Shown here: positions 17,535 to 24,712 of the stretch, one piece after another | How positions within the stretch are numbered: the stretch's first letter is position 1 | How the letters are laid out: every line of letters starts with the position of its first letter | Assembly (NCBI GenBank): GCA_001464835.1 | Contig: LNDS01000004.1 | Coordinates: forward strand, 1-64,000 | Reading direction: 5' to 3' | Origin: Rhizobiales bacterium Ga0077525 | GTDB lineage: Bacteria; Pseudomonadota; Alphaproteobacteria; Rhizobiales; Xanthobacteraceae | Length of the DNA: 64,000 nt | The notes under the pieces: model-generated | Seen by the model: only the letters and a program-made list of their open reading frames with translations | What the model was told of the DNA's origin: nothing | The model's database searches: none | Position numbers and translations under genes: made by a program

Positions 17535-17680
17535 TCCGTCCGGTTGCCTGGAACGGATGATTTCGCGCGAGTGGACGGCTTTACGAATGCTTAACCTAAA
17601 GTTAATCGGGTATTCATTCGTCAAGTCGTAAATTGGACGCAGAATCGGGTGATAACTGCGCCAAACGAAAGGAGGCCAAA

Positions 17681-17896
17681 ATGACGAAAACAGCACGAGA
17701 ACTTCTGACGGCCGACTTTCAGGCCAAGAAGGCAAGCGGTCTAAAGGACCTGAAATTCTTCTTCGGGAACGTATCTGACTCGACGGTTGAAGAAGTCAGT
17801 GCGGAAGTGAATAAAGTTTATGCAGAGGTTGCAAAAGGCAACGTCATAATCCAAAAGTCGTGGGGCGATTCCAATCGCAAAAAGGCCACGGCTTAA
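17681..17896 (+). CDS. 71-residue island protein, unknown
   Basis: A small soluble protein rich in Lys, Ala and Val (MTKTARELLTADFQAKKASG, then KFFFGNVSDSTVEEVSAEVNKVYAEVAKGNVIIQKSW). No domain is recognised. AAAGGAGG directly before the ATG is a near-perfect ribosome site. Codon use is less GC-biased than in neighbouring GTA genes. An intrinsic terminator follows the stop, then the ImmA/IrrE-like gene starts seven bases beyond it. A small partner of the metallopeptidase (antitoxin, substrate or regulator) is possible but unproven. Confidence 0.75.
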   Translation: MTKTARELLTADFQAKKASGLKDLKFFFGNVSDSTVEEVSAEVNKVYAEVAKGNVIIQKSWGDSNRKKATA

Positions 17897-17922
17897 TCAC
17901 TCTTACGAGTGTAATTTAAGGA

Positions 17923-17948
17923 AGCCCCGGTCACCCCGGGGCTTTTTT
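17923..17948 (+). terminator. Terminator or attenuator immediately before the ImmA-like gene
   Basis: AGCCCCGG (17923-17930) pairs with CCGGGGCT (17936-17943) around TCACC, followed by a run of six T. The next ATG is at 17956, only seven bases beyond, so no separate promoter fits between. Expression of the downstream gene would need read-through or an internal start. Confidence 0.9.
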
Positions 17949-17955
17949 GTGATCC

Positions 17956-18573
17956 ATGCGGCTCAAATATACTGATCTGCCTGCTATATTTAAGCAGGTC
18001 TATCGAGTGAGAAATTTTCTCAACGATTACTGTGGCGGGCCCGACAAAGTCCCTGTCTCAATGGATGACATCACTGCGGCTATTAAAGAACTCTACGGAT
18101 ATGAGATCACTACGCAGTTCGTGCCGTTTAACCCGGCATTGTTGCGAGGAATGATCGAAATTTACGAAAAGAAGGCGGTTATTACGATCAATGCCAATCT
18201 CAACACCGCTGACACCAGGTATGTGTTCGTAAAGGAAGCATGCCATATTATGCTTCACACGGTCGAAAACGCCACAAAGGATCCATCAGAAATCATAGAC
18301 TATTATGTCCATGTTCGTCCTGAGAATGATCATACGCATCCCGAAGAAATCATCTGCGAGGAAATTACCAAGCACGGGGCAGTCGAATTGTTATTTCCGC
18401 CCGCGTTGCGCCAACATGCGAAGGATCAGATTGCCGCTGGCAAGGCCACTCTTTTCACTATTGGTGAGGGGCTCCACATGTCGGAAAACCTCGTGGAGTT
18501 TGTTCTATCTGATTGGTATATAGATTTATCTGCCCGCCTGCTCGGCGACAGCCCCGACCGGGAGCGTTTTTAA
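17956..18573 (+). CDS. ImmA/IrrE-family protein with variant KEACH motif
   Basis: A 205-residue protein that matches the ImmA/IrrE metallopeptidase layout. AVITINANLNTADTRYVFVKEACHIMLH carries the helix where these enzymes have HExxH, and EEIICEEITKHGAVELLFP matches the family's downstream E...FAAELLMP signature. The first His of HExxH is Lys (KEACH, residues 93-97), while Glu and the second His remain. The protein may be a variant protease or an inactive binder. Family members cut repressors of mobile elements or stress genes. The ATG at 17956 lacks a Shine-Dalgarno and follows a terminator. Base composition is lower in GC than the flanks, suggesting acquired DNA. Confidence 0.75.
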   Translation: MRLKYTDLPAIFKQVYRVRNFLNDYCGGPDKVPVSMDDITAAIKELYGYEITTQFVPFNPALLRGMIEIYEKKAVITINANLNTADTRYVFVKEACHIMLHTVENATKDPSEIIDYYVHVRPENDHTHPEEIICEEITKHGAVELLFPPALRQHAKDQIAAGKATLFTIGEGLHMSENLVEFVLSDWYIDLSARLLGDSPDRERF

Positions 18574-18724
18574 TCGGGAAGCGTAGTTCGCGTCTCCATT
18601 AACTGGCGGCTACCCCTCTTCACGGCGGCGAACCTCCCAACGCCCAGCGCGCCGTCGCTGACCAGTTCGACGAAGCGGATGTAGCTTTCGTGGAAAGCAT
18701 CTGCGTCCCTCGATTAAAGGGAGG
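18574..18724. other. Non-coding junction with a possible gene remnant
   Basis: This is a 151-base spacer between convergent genes. On the minus strand about 18590-18705 reads without stop as a protein-like piece (AFHESYIRFVELVSDGALG) but has a stop just upstream and no start context, so it may be a decayed fragment marking the right edge of the lower-GC island. Confidence 0.3.
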
Positions 18725-19558
18725 CTAGAAGCAGAGATTCGTCATCACCTGGCCGCGCTTGTCCTTGAGCACATAAGGGCACTCGATGCGCTTGAGCGCG
18801 GCCTTGGCGTCTTCATTGCCGAGCGCGGCGGCTTTGGTGAAATAGCTTTTTGCTTTCGCTGAATCTTCCGGGCCGCCGACGCCGCGTTGCGCAAACGAGC
18901 CGGCCCAGAGCAGCGCCTCGGCATGATTTTGCGCCGCGGCTTTTTCGAGCAGCGCGCGGGCGCCGGCTTCGTCCTTCGGCCCGCCTTCGCCGTCGGCCAT
19001 CATCATGGCGAGTTGGAATTGCGCTTCGGCGACATTGGCCTCGGCGGCCTTGGCGAGCTGCGCGCGCGCCTGCGCCGGATTGGCCGGCGTGCCGCCTGCA
19101 CCGCCGCTGATCGCCGCAAGGTTGGTAACGCCGCGCGGATTGCCGGCCGCCGCCGCGCGCTCGAACAATTTGCGCGCCGCATCGGGATCGCGGGCCACGC
19201 CGTTGCCGGTGCCGAGCGCAACGCCGAGTTCGACCATCGCCGAGGTCGAGCCTTTGTCGGCGGCCTTGCGGTAAGTCGCGAGCGCCTCCGCGGTCTGGCC
19301 GTTGGCGGCGTAGGCGCGGCCGAGCTGGTACAGCGCGCGGCGCGACGCGCCTGACGCGGTTTTGCAGAACCTGATCGCGGTGGCGACGTCGCCTTTGGCG
19401 ATTGCCGATACGCCTTGCACGTCCTGCGGTCTGTCGGGATCGGCCGGGTCGGCGGCGACGCGGTCGCACAGCACGAGATCGGCCGACTGCGCGTGCGCGG
19501 CGGCGGACCACGCGAGCATTGCAAAGCCCGCCAACAATAGGACGGCTGAACGTTTCAT
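18725..19558 (-). CDS. Secreted Sel1-repeat protein
   Basis: A 277-residue protein with a signal peptide (KRSAVLLLAGFAMLAWSAAAHA, cleavage before QSADL) and then about five Sel1-like/TPR units of 34-38 residues, each with the A...LG.AY/AL...G.....D...A...F..AA..G pattern (for example ALGTGNGVARDPDAARKLFE and DEAGARALLEKAAAQNHAEA). A CPYVLKDKRGQVMTNLCF C-terminus carries two Cys that may pair. Sel1 proteins act as periplasmic scaffolds for protein contacts. It is on the opposite strand to the GTA genes and sits between protease (g4) and capsid (g5), so it is an insertion in the cluster. Its role there is unknown. Confidence 0.85.
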   Translation of the reverse strand: MKRSAVLLLAGFAMLAWSAAAHAQSADLVLCDRVAADPADPDRPQDVQGVSAIAKGDVATAIRFCKTASGASRRALYQLGRAYAANGQTAEALATYRKAADKGSTSAMVELGVALGTGNGVARDPDAARKLFERAAAAGNPRGVTNLAAISGGAGGTPANPAQARAQLAKAAEANVAEAQFQLAMMMADGEGGPKDEAGARALLEKAAAQNHAEALLWAGSFAQRGVGGPEDSAKAKSYFTKAAALGNEDAKAALKRIECPYVLKDKRGQVMTNLCF

Positions 19559-19630
19559 GCCGCGATCCTACGGCTGACGCGCCGCGCCTTCAAGTCGTGC
19601 TTAGGCGAGCACGTTGCGTCCCTAAGCGAG

Positions 19631-19653
19631 ATGGCCGGGTCAAGCCCGGCCAT
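19631..19653. repeat. Perfect palindrome ATGGCCGGG-TCAAG-CCCGGCCAT
   Basis: A 9-bp perfect stem around a five-base loop lies in the spacer between the Sel1 gene and the capsid gene. GGCCGGGTCAAGCCCGGCCATGAC is a common core of alphaproteobacterial intergenic repeats. It lies 36 bases before the capsid ATG and could also act as a weak bidirectional terminator. Confidence 0.7.
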
Positions 19654-19688
19654 GACAATCGTTTTAAATCCATCCAAAGGAGAAGCAA

Positions 19689-20945
19689 ATGGATATCGAA
19701 ACCCACAATCAGCTTGAGACCAAATCGGGCATTCCGCTCGACGCCATGGTGACGCATGCCGACATGATGCGCGCTTTCGAGGCGTTCAAGGAGACCAACG
19801 ACCAGCGCCTGGCGCTGGAGGGCAAGCGCGCCGGCGATGTCGTCGTCGACGAGAAGCTGGCGCGCATCGACGCGGCGATGGACGCGCAGGCGAGGCGCCT
19901 CGACGAGATCACGCTGAAGTCGGCGCGTCCGGCGCTCGGCGGCGAACGCGCTGCTGTGCGCAGCGCCTCGGCGCTGGAACACAAGCAGGCCTTCGACGCT
20001 TACGTGCGCTCCGGCGAAAGCGCCGGTCTGCGCGCGCTGGAGATGAAGGCGATGTCGATCGGCTCCAATGCCGATGGCGGCTACCTGGTGCCGCCGGAAG
20101 TCGAGGCGCAGATCGGCGCCGGCCTGAAGGCGGTTTCGCCGATCCGCGGCATCGCCGGCGTCCGCACCATCAGCGGCAGCGTCTACAAGAAGCCGTTCAT
20201 GACGGCCGGCCCCGCGGTCGGCTGGGTCGGCGAGACCGACGCGCGCACGCAGACGACGTCGCCGACGCTCGATGAGCTGTCGTTCCCCGCGATGGAGCTT
20301 TACGCCATGCCGGCGGCGACCGCGACCTTGCTCGAGGACTCTGCGGTTAACATCGACGAGTGGCTCGGCCAGGAAGTCGAGCAGGTGTTCGCCGCGCAGG
20401 AAGGTACGGCCTTCGTCACCGGCGACGGCACCAACAAGCCGAAGGGCTTCCTGAGCTACACCACGGTGGCGAACGCCTCGTGGAGCTGGGGCAACATGGG
20501 CTATATCGCCTCCGGTTCGGCCGGCGCCTTTCCGGCGAGCAATCCGTCCGATGTGCTGGTCGATCTGATCTATGCGGTGAAGGCCGGCTACCGGCAGAAC
20601 GCCGTATTCGTGATGAACCGCAAGACGCAAAGCGCGATCCGCAAGTTCAAGGACTCGGCCGGCAATTATCTGTGGCAGCCGCCGGCGACCGCGGGCGGCA
20701 AGGCGTCGCTGATGACCTTTGCCGTGGTCGAGGCCGAGGACATGCCGGACATCGCGGCGAATTCGCTGTCGATTGCGTTCGGCGATTTCAACCGCGGTTA
20801 TCTCATCGTTGATCGCGCCGGCGTCACGGTGCTGCGCGATCCGTATTCGGCGAAGCCCTATGTGCTGTTCTACACCACCAAGCGCGTCGGCGGCGGCGTG
20901 CAGGACTTCGACGCCATCAAGCTGATGAAGTTTTCGGCGAGTTGA
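19689..20945 (+). CDS. HK97-type major capsid protein (gp5-like)
   Basis: A 418-residue capsid precursor. The N-terminal 100 residues are helical and charged (delta scaffold: ADMMRAFEAFKETND, DEKLARIDAAMDAQARRLDEI). SIGSNADGGYLVPPEVEAQI marks the start of the mature fold, with FVTGDGTNKPKGFL and VFVMNRKTQSAIRKFKDSAG in the A/P domains, and it ends RVGGGVQDFDAIKLMKFSAS. It forms the particle shell after trimming by the gp4-type protease. AAAGGAG lies before the ATG at 19689. It is separated from its usual upstream partner by inserted genes and from g6 downstream by three minus-strand genes. Confidence 0.95.
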   Translation: MDIETHNQLETKSGIPLDAMVTHADMMRAFEAFKETNDQRLALEGKRAGDVVVDEKLARIDAAMDAQARRLDEITLKSARPALGGERAAVRSASALEHKQAFDAYVRSGESAGLRALEMKAMSIGSNADGGYLVPPEVEAQIGAGLKAVSPIRGIAGVRTISGSVYKKPFMTAGPAVGWVGETDARTQTTSPTLDELSFPAMELYAMPAATATLLEDSAVNIDEWLGQEVEQVFAAQEGTAFVTGDGTNKPKGFLSYTTVANASWSWGNMGYIASGSAGAFPASNPSDVLVDLIYAVKAGYRQNAVFVMNRKTQSAIRKFKDSAGNYLWQPPATAGGKASLMTFAVVEAEDMPDIAANSLSIAFGDFNRGYLIVDRAGVTVLRDPYSAKPYVLFYTTKRVGGGVQDFDAIKLMKFSAS

Positions 20946-20960
20946 CGAGTCGCTTCGCAT

Positions 20961-20990
20961 CGCGCCCTCTCCCATTCGGGGAGGGCGCGC
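20961..20990. terminator. GC-rich hairpin after the capsid gene
   Basis: CGCGCCCTC (20961-20969) pairs with GAGGGCGCG (20981-20989) with further partial pairing inside. No T run follows on either strand, so it may be a mild bidirectional terminator between the capsid gene and the convergent small gene. Confidence 0.45.
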
Positions 20991-21008
20991 CTGCGGCCCG
21001 CCAAAATC

Positions 21009-21224
21009 TCAGACCAGAATATCGAGCAACTGCTTTGTCGCGTCACTCTCGGCCTTGATCATCTGCAGGCTGATCGAGACGTTGGCCTGGGCGGCAAGCG
21101 CGTCGACAATATCGCCGGCGAGGTCACTGGATGTGCCCGATTTGGCGATGCTGTTGGCGGAAGTCTGGAATTGCGCCATGGCGGATTGCAGGCCTGCCAA
21201 TGAAACGGAACCGATGCTGCTCAT
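21009..21224 (-). CDS. Small flagellar rod/hook-like protein
   Basis: A 71-residue protein, MSSIGSVSLAGLQSAMAQFQ, then ANSIAKSG and LAGDIVDALAAQANVSISLQ followed by KAESDATKQLLDILV. The N-terminal ANSIA pattern and the C-terminal D.V....A...V......K..D...Q.LLDI pattern echo the paired terminal helices of axial flagellar proteins (FlgB/C/E/K), as if only the two coiled-coil ends were kept. I cannot confirm homology. The start is ATG 21224. It lies convergent to the capsid gene. Confidence 0.6.
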   Translation of the reverse strand: MSSIGSVSLAGLQSAMAQFQTSANSIAKSGTSSDLAGDIVDALAAQANVSISLQMIKAESDATKQLLDILV

Positions 21225-21292
21225 GGCGGCAAACTAGCCCGCGCAGGGTTAAGGCTGCGTTGGCCGGCATGGTTAGCAAACCGTAAACGGCG

Positions 21293-22111
21293 TCAGCGCT
21301 GCGCCGTCTTACGACGCGCGACCTTGCGCGTCTCGGCCTTCTCGACGAACCAGCTCGCGAACAGGCTGACCTGCGCGTCGGACGTTTGTCGCTTCGCGGT
21401 ACGGCTGCGCTGGCGCGGCGGTTCATTGGCGAGTGTGTCCGCGACACCAGGTTCGCTCGCGCTACCGCTGATGGTGATCGGCGCCCAGCGCGTCAGATGT
21501 CCGCAGGCAATGCGCGGCGAGGGATGCGCAGCGCGCGTGATGATGCCGACGAGGACACCGCCGCGCATGACCGGGCCGCCGCTGTCGCCGAAGCAGGCGC
21601 TGGCGCCGATCGAGCCGGAGCGGTTTGGATCGACCAGCGCGAGCTGGCCCGCTGCCACCAGGCTGGCTTCATGCAAGGTGCCGAAGGCGAAGCGGTTGCT
21701 TTCGTTGGTCGTGCCATAGCCGGCGATGGTGAAACGCTCGCTGTCGCTTTGGCCGATGGTCGCCGGGCTGATGGACAGCTGCGATACGAGCGTGAGAATG
21801 GCGGCGTCGCCGGTGACCGAGACGCGGCGGCCATCGTCGAGCACGGCGCTTTTCGCGACGCCGGCGATGCCGACCGAGCCGCCGCCGCCCATGATGCGCA
21901 TGGCGCGGTTGGCGCAATGCGCCGCGGTGGCGACATGGCGGCGCGTGATGGCGACGCCCGTGCAGTAATAGGGACCGACCAGGCGCACGGTTGAGCCACC
22001 GAGCGATGATGAGGTGCCCATGACAATGGCATTGGCCGGCGGAGCGGCGGCGAGCATGGTGAGTGAGAAAAGCGCGCACGCCGAGAGCGCGCGAAAGCCC
22101 GCGTGTAACAT
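21293..22111 (-). CDS. Secreted trypsin-like serine protease 1
   Basis: A 272-residue protein with a signal peptide ending PANA (about residue 28) and a chymotrypsin-fold domain: ATAAHC with His 65, TGDAAILTL with Asp 102, and ACFGDSGGP with Ser 177. Cys pairs are present near C50/C66 and C173. The catalytic triad is intact, so an active periplasmic or secreted protease is likely. A Ser/Arg/Lys-rich C-terminal tail of about 70 residues (PPRQRSRTAKRQTSD to KVARRKTAQR) is not part of the fold. It is on the opposite strand inside the GTA cluster, next to a second protease of the same family but divergent sequence. Confidence 0.88.
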   Translation of the reverse strand: MLHAGFRALSACALFSLTMLAAAPPANAIVMGTSSSLGGSTVRLVGPYYCTGVAITRRHVATAAHCANRAMRIMGGGGSVGIAGVAKSAVLDDGRRVSVTGDAAILTLVSQLSISPATIGQSDSERFTIAGYGTTNESNRFAFGTLHEASLVAAGQLALVDPNRSGSIGASACFGDSGGPVMRGGVLVGIITRAAHPSPRIACGHLTRWAPITISGSASEPGVADTLANEPPRQRSRTAKRQTSDAQVSLFASWFVEKAETRKVARRKTAQR

Positions 22112-22199
22112 CTGTCGTCCCCCAACCCCGGGTGAAGCCTAGCGTAACGTGCGGGCGGGTCGAGGGCTGAAACGCCGCAGGGTGTGGAAAAACGGCGCT

Positions 22200-22961
22200 C
22201 TAGGGCGCCAGCGGCGAACCGAGCTTCTTTGCCGTATCGACGATCCACTGGCGATAGGTCAGCAGCGGCGTGACGCCGGTCAGTCCGCCGCAGCCTTCCT
22301 CGTCGTTCGGCGCGGTCGACCAGCTGATGACGCCGATCACAAGTGGTCCTTCGCCGTCATAGGCAGGTCCCCCTGAATCGCCGACGCAGCCGCCGAGGCC
22401 GGCGCGCTTGTTGAGCGTTGCCGGATCGAGCAAACGGACTTGCAGACTGCCGGGCTTGCCGGTGACGGCAAGCCTGGCGCTGCGCGGAATGCCGAGGCCG
22501 TCGTCGGTTTTGTTACGGGTCACGCCGAAGCCGGCAATGGTCAGCGTTTCGCCGACAGCGACGCGGCGCGCCGCGGCCAGCGCCGCCGGCACGATGATGT
22601 CCGGCAATGGTGTGGCAAGTTTAACGAGCGCGATGTCGGCGGTGGCGCGGCTGGCAGCGTAATTCGCCATGCTGAAGCCGGGATGGCGCACGACCTGGCG
22701 GACCTCGACGGTCCCGCCATTCTGATAGGCGCGCGCGCGATAAGGGATCGGCAGCGCCACGCAATGCGCCGCGGTGAGCACCAGATCGCGCGCCAGCGCG
22801 GTGCCGGTGCACAGATCGCCGCGGCCATCGATGACCATGACGATCGGCCGCGCCGCCCAGCCGGTGGCCGGCGGCGCATTGCCGGTGATGGCGAGCGCGG
22901 GGGCTGAGGCGAGCAGGGCGGCGAGCGCCGCGAGAATTACCAACGAACGGGAAATCATCAT
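22200..22961 (-). CDS. Secreted trypsin-like serine protease 2
   Basis: A 253-residue chymotrypsin-fold protease with a signal peptide (ISRSLVILAALAALLASAPALA). The triad is His 66 (LTAAHC), Asp 109 (ATADIALVKL) and Ser 197 (CVGDSGGP); CTG near residue 51 and CGG near 227 supply further Cys. It is close in design to the adjacent protease but lacks the basic tail. ATG 22961 or the next codon 22958 starts it, behind a purine-rich AGAAGAAGAGA. Its start codon overlaps that of the divergent connector gene (22960), so each gene's promoter must lie inside the other gene. Its target is unknown. Confidence 0.88.
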   Translation of the reverse strand: MMISRSLVILAALAALLASAPALAITGNAPPATGWAARPIVMVIDGRGDLCTGTALARDLVLTAAHCVALPIPYRARAYQNGGTVEVRQVVRHPGFSMANYAASRATADIALVKLATPLPDIIVPAALAAARRVAVGETLTIAGFGVTRNKTDDGLGIPRSARLAVTGKPGSLQVRLLDPATLNKRAGLGGCVGDSGGPAYDGEGPLVIGVISWSTAPNDEEGCGGLTGVTPLLTYRQWIVDTAKKLGSPLAP

Positions 22962-23526
22962 GTCTTCTCTTCTTCTCACCGCACCCGCGGTCGAGCCGCT
23001 GTCGCTTGCCGAGGCCAAGGCGTTTCTCCGCGTCGAGCATGGCGACGACGACGACGTCATCGCCGCGTTGATATCCGCTTCGCGCATCCACGTCGAGGCG
23101 CAGACCAGGCGGGCGCTGATCACGCAAAGCTGGCGTATCATCATCGATGCCTGGCCCGGCGATGGCCGGCAGGAGGTCCGGCCGGGGCCGTTGCAGGAGT
23201 TGACGGCGGCGCGGGTTTACGATTTCGGCAATGTCGCGCATGCCGTCGATACCGAATCTTTTGTCGTCGATGCCGGGAGTTCGGCATTGGCCTTCGCGCC
23301 GTGGGCGCTGCCGTCGCCGGGGCGCTTCGCCGCCGGCATCGAATTCGATGTCGTCGTCGGCTATGGCGACGCGGCGGCCGATGTGCCGGAGCCGCTGCGG
23401 CACGCCGTTCGATTGCTGATCGCGCACTGGTACGAGAACCGCGGACTGGCCGCGCTGGGCGCGGTGACGGTCCTGCCATCGACGGTGGCGGCCTTGATCG
23501 CCCCTTACCGGATGCTGTCGCTATGA
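22960..23526 (+). CDS. Head-tail connector (gp6-like)
   Basis: A 188-residue protein with the layout of phage head-tail connector/DNA-packaging adaptor proteins of the GTA gp6 type. It starts MSSLLLTAPAVEPLSLAEAK, then FLRVEHGDDDDVIAALISASRIHVE as the first helical pair and RRALITQSWRI, and a second helical block at AVRLLIAHWYENRG, ending APYRMLSL. It sits under the portal ring. The ATG is at 22960, within the start codon of the divergent protease gene. The stop TGA overlaps the next ATG (ATGA), showing translational coupling to g7. Confidence 0.9.
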   Translation: MSSLLLTAPAVEPLSLAEAKAFLRVEHGDDDDVIAALISASRIHVEAQTRRALITQSWRIIIDAWPGDGRQEVRPGPLQELTAARVYDFGNVAHAVDTESFVVDAGSSALAFAPWALPSPGRFAAGIEFDVVVGYGDAAADVPEPLRHAVRLLIAHWYENRGLAALGAVTVLPSTVAALIAPYRMLSL

Positions 23527-23843
23527 CCGCGCCCGGGCAACTCAACCGCCGCCTTGTGCTGGAAGCGGTCAGCGAAAGCGATGATGGGCTGGGAGGCGTG
23601 ACCAGGCTCTATGACGTCGTCACCGTGCTGTGGGCCTGCGTGACGCCTTTGTCGGCACGCGGCGAAGTCGAGGCGAGCCGGCTTGGCGCGGCACTGCGCT
23701 CGACCATCGTCATTCGCAAACGCAACGATGTCACGACGCGGCATCGCTTCATCGATGGCGTCCACACCTGGCGTGTCATCGCCGTGCGCGAGAGCGCCGA
23801 CCGCCGCTTTCTCGAAATCGACGCCGAAGAACGGCAAGACTGA
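23523..23843 (+). CDS. Head-closure/head-tail adaptor (gp7-like)
   Basis: A 106-residue member of the phage head-tail joining family: APGQLNRRLVLEAVSESDDG, WACVTPLSARGEVEASRLGA, then ITIVI-type strand RSTIVIRKRNDVTTRHRF and WRVIAVRESADRRFLEIDAEE. It plugs the portal channel and joins the tail. The start ATG overlaps the g6 stop. The length matches GTA gp7. Confidence 0.92.
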   Translation: MTAPGQLNRRLVLEAVSESDDGLGGVTRLYDVVTVLWACVTPLSARGEVEASRLGAALRSTIVIRKRNDVTTRHRFIDGVHTWRVIAVRESADRRFLEIDAEERQD

Positions 23844-23876
23844 AATCAAAAAGACTGAACTTCAGGAAAAAATCAT

Positions 23877-24287
23877 ATGCCGATTGCCGCTGCCGTTTCG
23901 CTGCGCGCTGCCGTTCACGATGCGCTGGCTGGAAACAGCCAGCTCGTGTCGGTGCTGGGCGGGCCGAAAATCTACGATGAGCCGCCGAAGCAGGCGGTTT
24001 TTCCTTATGTGACGCTCGGCGAGGCGCGCGTCGCCGACTTCTCGACGGGCACCGAATCCGGCGAGGAGCATCAGCTCACCTTGCACGCCTGGTCGCGCCA
24101 GGGCGGCCACAAGCAAGCCCATGTCATCGCCGGTGCGTTGTTGCAGGCGCTCGACGATGCGCCGCTGACTTTGGCCGATCACAGCCTCGTCAACTTCCGC
24201 TTCGCGGTCGCCGATGTACGGCGCGAAGCAGACGGCCGCACCTATCACGCACTGGTGCGCTTCCGCGCTGTTACCGAACCGCTTTAA
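23877..24287 (+). CDS. Tail terminator, DUF3168 (gp8-like)
   Basis: A 136-residue DUF3168-family protein (AAVSLRAAVHDALAGN, KIYDEPPKQAVFPYVTLGEA, HQLTLHAWSRQGGHKQAHVI, VNFRFAVADVRREADGRTYHAL). The family caps the tail tube at the head-proximal end. AGGAAAAAA precedes the ATG at 23877. It lies 33 bp after g7 and 15 bp before g9. Confidence 0.93.
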   Translation: MPIAAAVSLRAAVHDALAGNSQLVSVLGGPKIYDEPPKQAVFPYVTLGEARVADFSTGTESGEEHQLTLHAWSRQGGHKQAHVIAGALLQALDDAPLTLADHSLVNFRFAVADVRREADGRTYHALVRFRAVTEPL

Positions 24288-24302
24288 TTTCTGGAGAACA
24301 CC

Positions 24303-24710
24303 ATGACCGCTCAAAAAGGCAAAGACCTGCTGATCAAGATCGCCGACGGCGCGGGCTACACGACCGTCGCCGGATTGCGCACGCGGCGTCTCGCGTTCAA
24401 CGCCGAGACCGTCGATATCACGCATGCCGAAAGCGCCAACCGCTGGCGCGAACTGCTCGACGGCGCCGGCGTCAAGCGCGCCTCGATTTCCGGGCGCGGC
24501 CTGTTCAAGGATGCGGCGACCGACGCGCTGATGCGGCAGACCTTCTTCGATGGCGCCGTGAAGAACTATCAGATCGTCATTCCGGATTTCGGCACGGTGC
24601 AGGGCGCGTTCCAGATCACCAATCTGGAATTCGCCGGCGAGCACAATGGCGAAGTGACTTACGACGTCGCGCTGGAATCGGCCGGCGAGCAGACCTTCGC
24701 GGCGGCGTAG
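24303..24710 (+). CDS. Major tail (tube) protein (gp9-like)
   Basis: A 135-residue TP901-1-type tail tube protein, with AQKGKDLLIKIADGAGYTTV, LRTRRLAFNAETVDITHAES, RASISGRGLFKDAATD and ITNLEFAGEHNGEVTYDVAL followed by ESAGEQTFAAA as the standard strand order. Hexamers stack to form the tube. GGAGAA lies ahead of the ATG. Two bases separate it from g10. Confidence 0.95.
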   Translation: MTAQKGKDLLIKIADGAGYTTVAGLRTRRLAFNAETVDITHAESANRWRELLDGAGVKRASISGRGLFKDAATDALMRQTFFDGAVKNYQIVIPDFGTVQGAFQITNLEFAGEHNGEVTYDVALESAGEQTFAAA

Positions 24711-24712
24711 TC

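Larger units (their letters stand above)
17270..17680. other. AT-richer non-coding stretch with repeated motifs
   Basis: These 411 bases lack any credible gene and are visibly less GC-rich than the GTA genes. They hold two ATTGACG...CTAGGGC units (17373-17412), two copies of AAGTAGGGTCG (17463 and 17524) and, near 17590-17620, a TTAACCTAAAGTTAATCGGG stretch upstream of the 71-residue gene that could contain its promoter. They mark the left edge of an inserted island. Confidence 0.55.

Noticed and set aside
18590-18705. A real gene on the minus strand
   Set aside because: It has no start codon with ribosome site and a stop just upstream; kept only as a possible remnant.
22774-22959. Extension of the connector gene upstream to 22774
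   Set aside because: This part is antisense to the protease coding sequence and has no family features; the family start MSSLLLTAP is at 22960.
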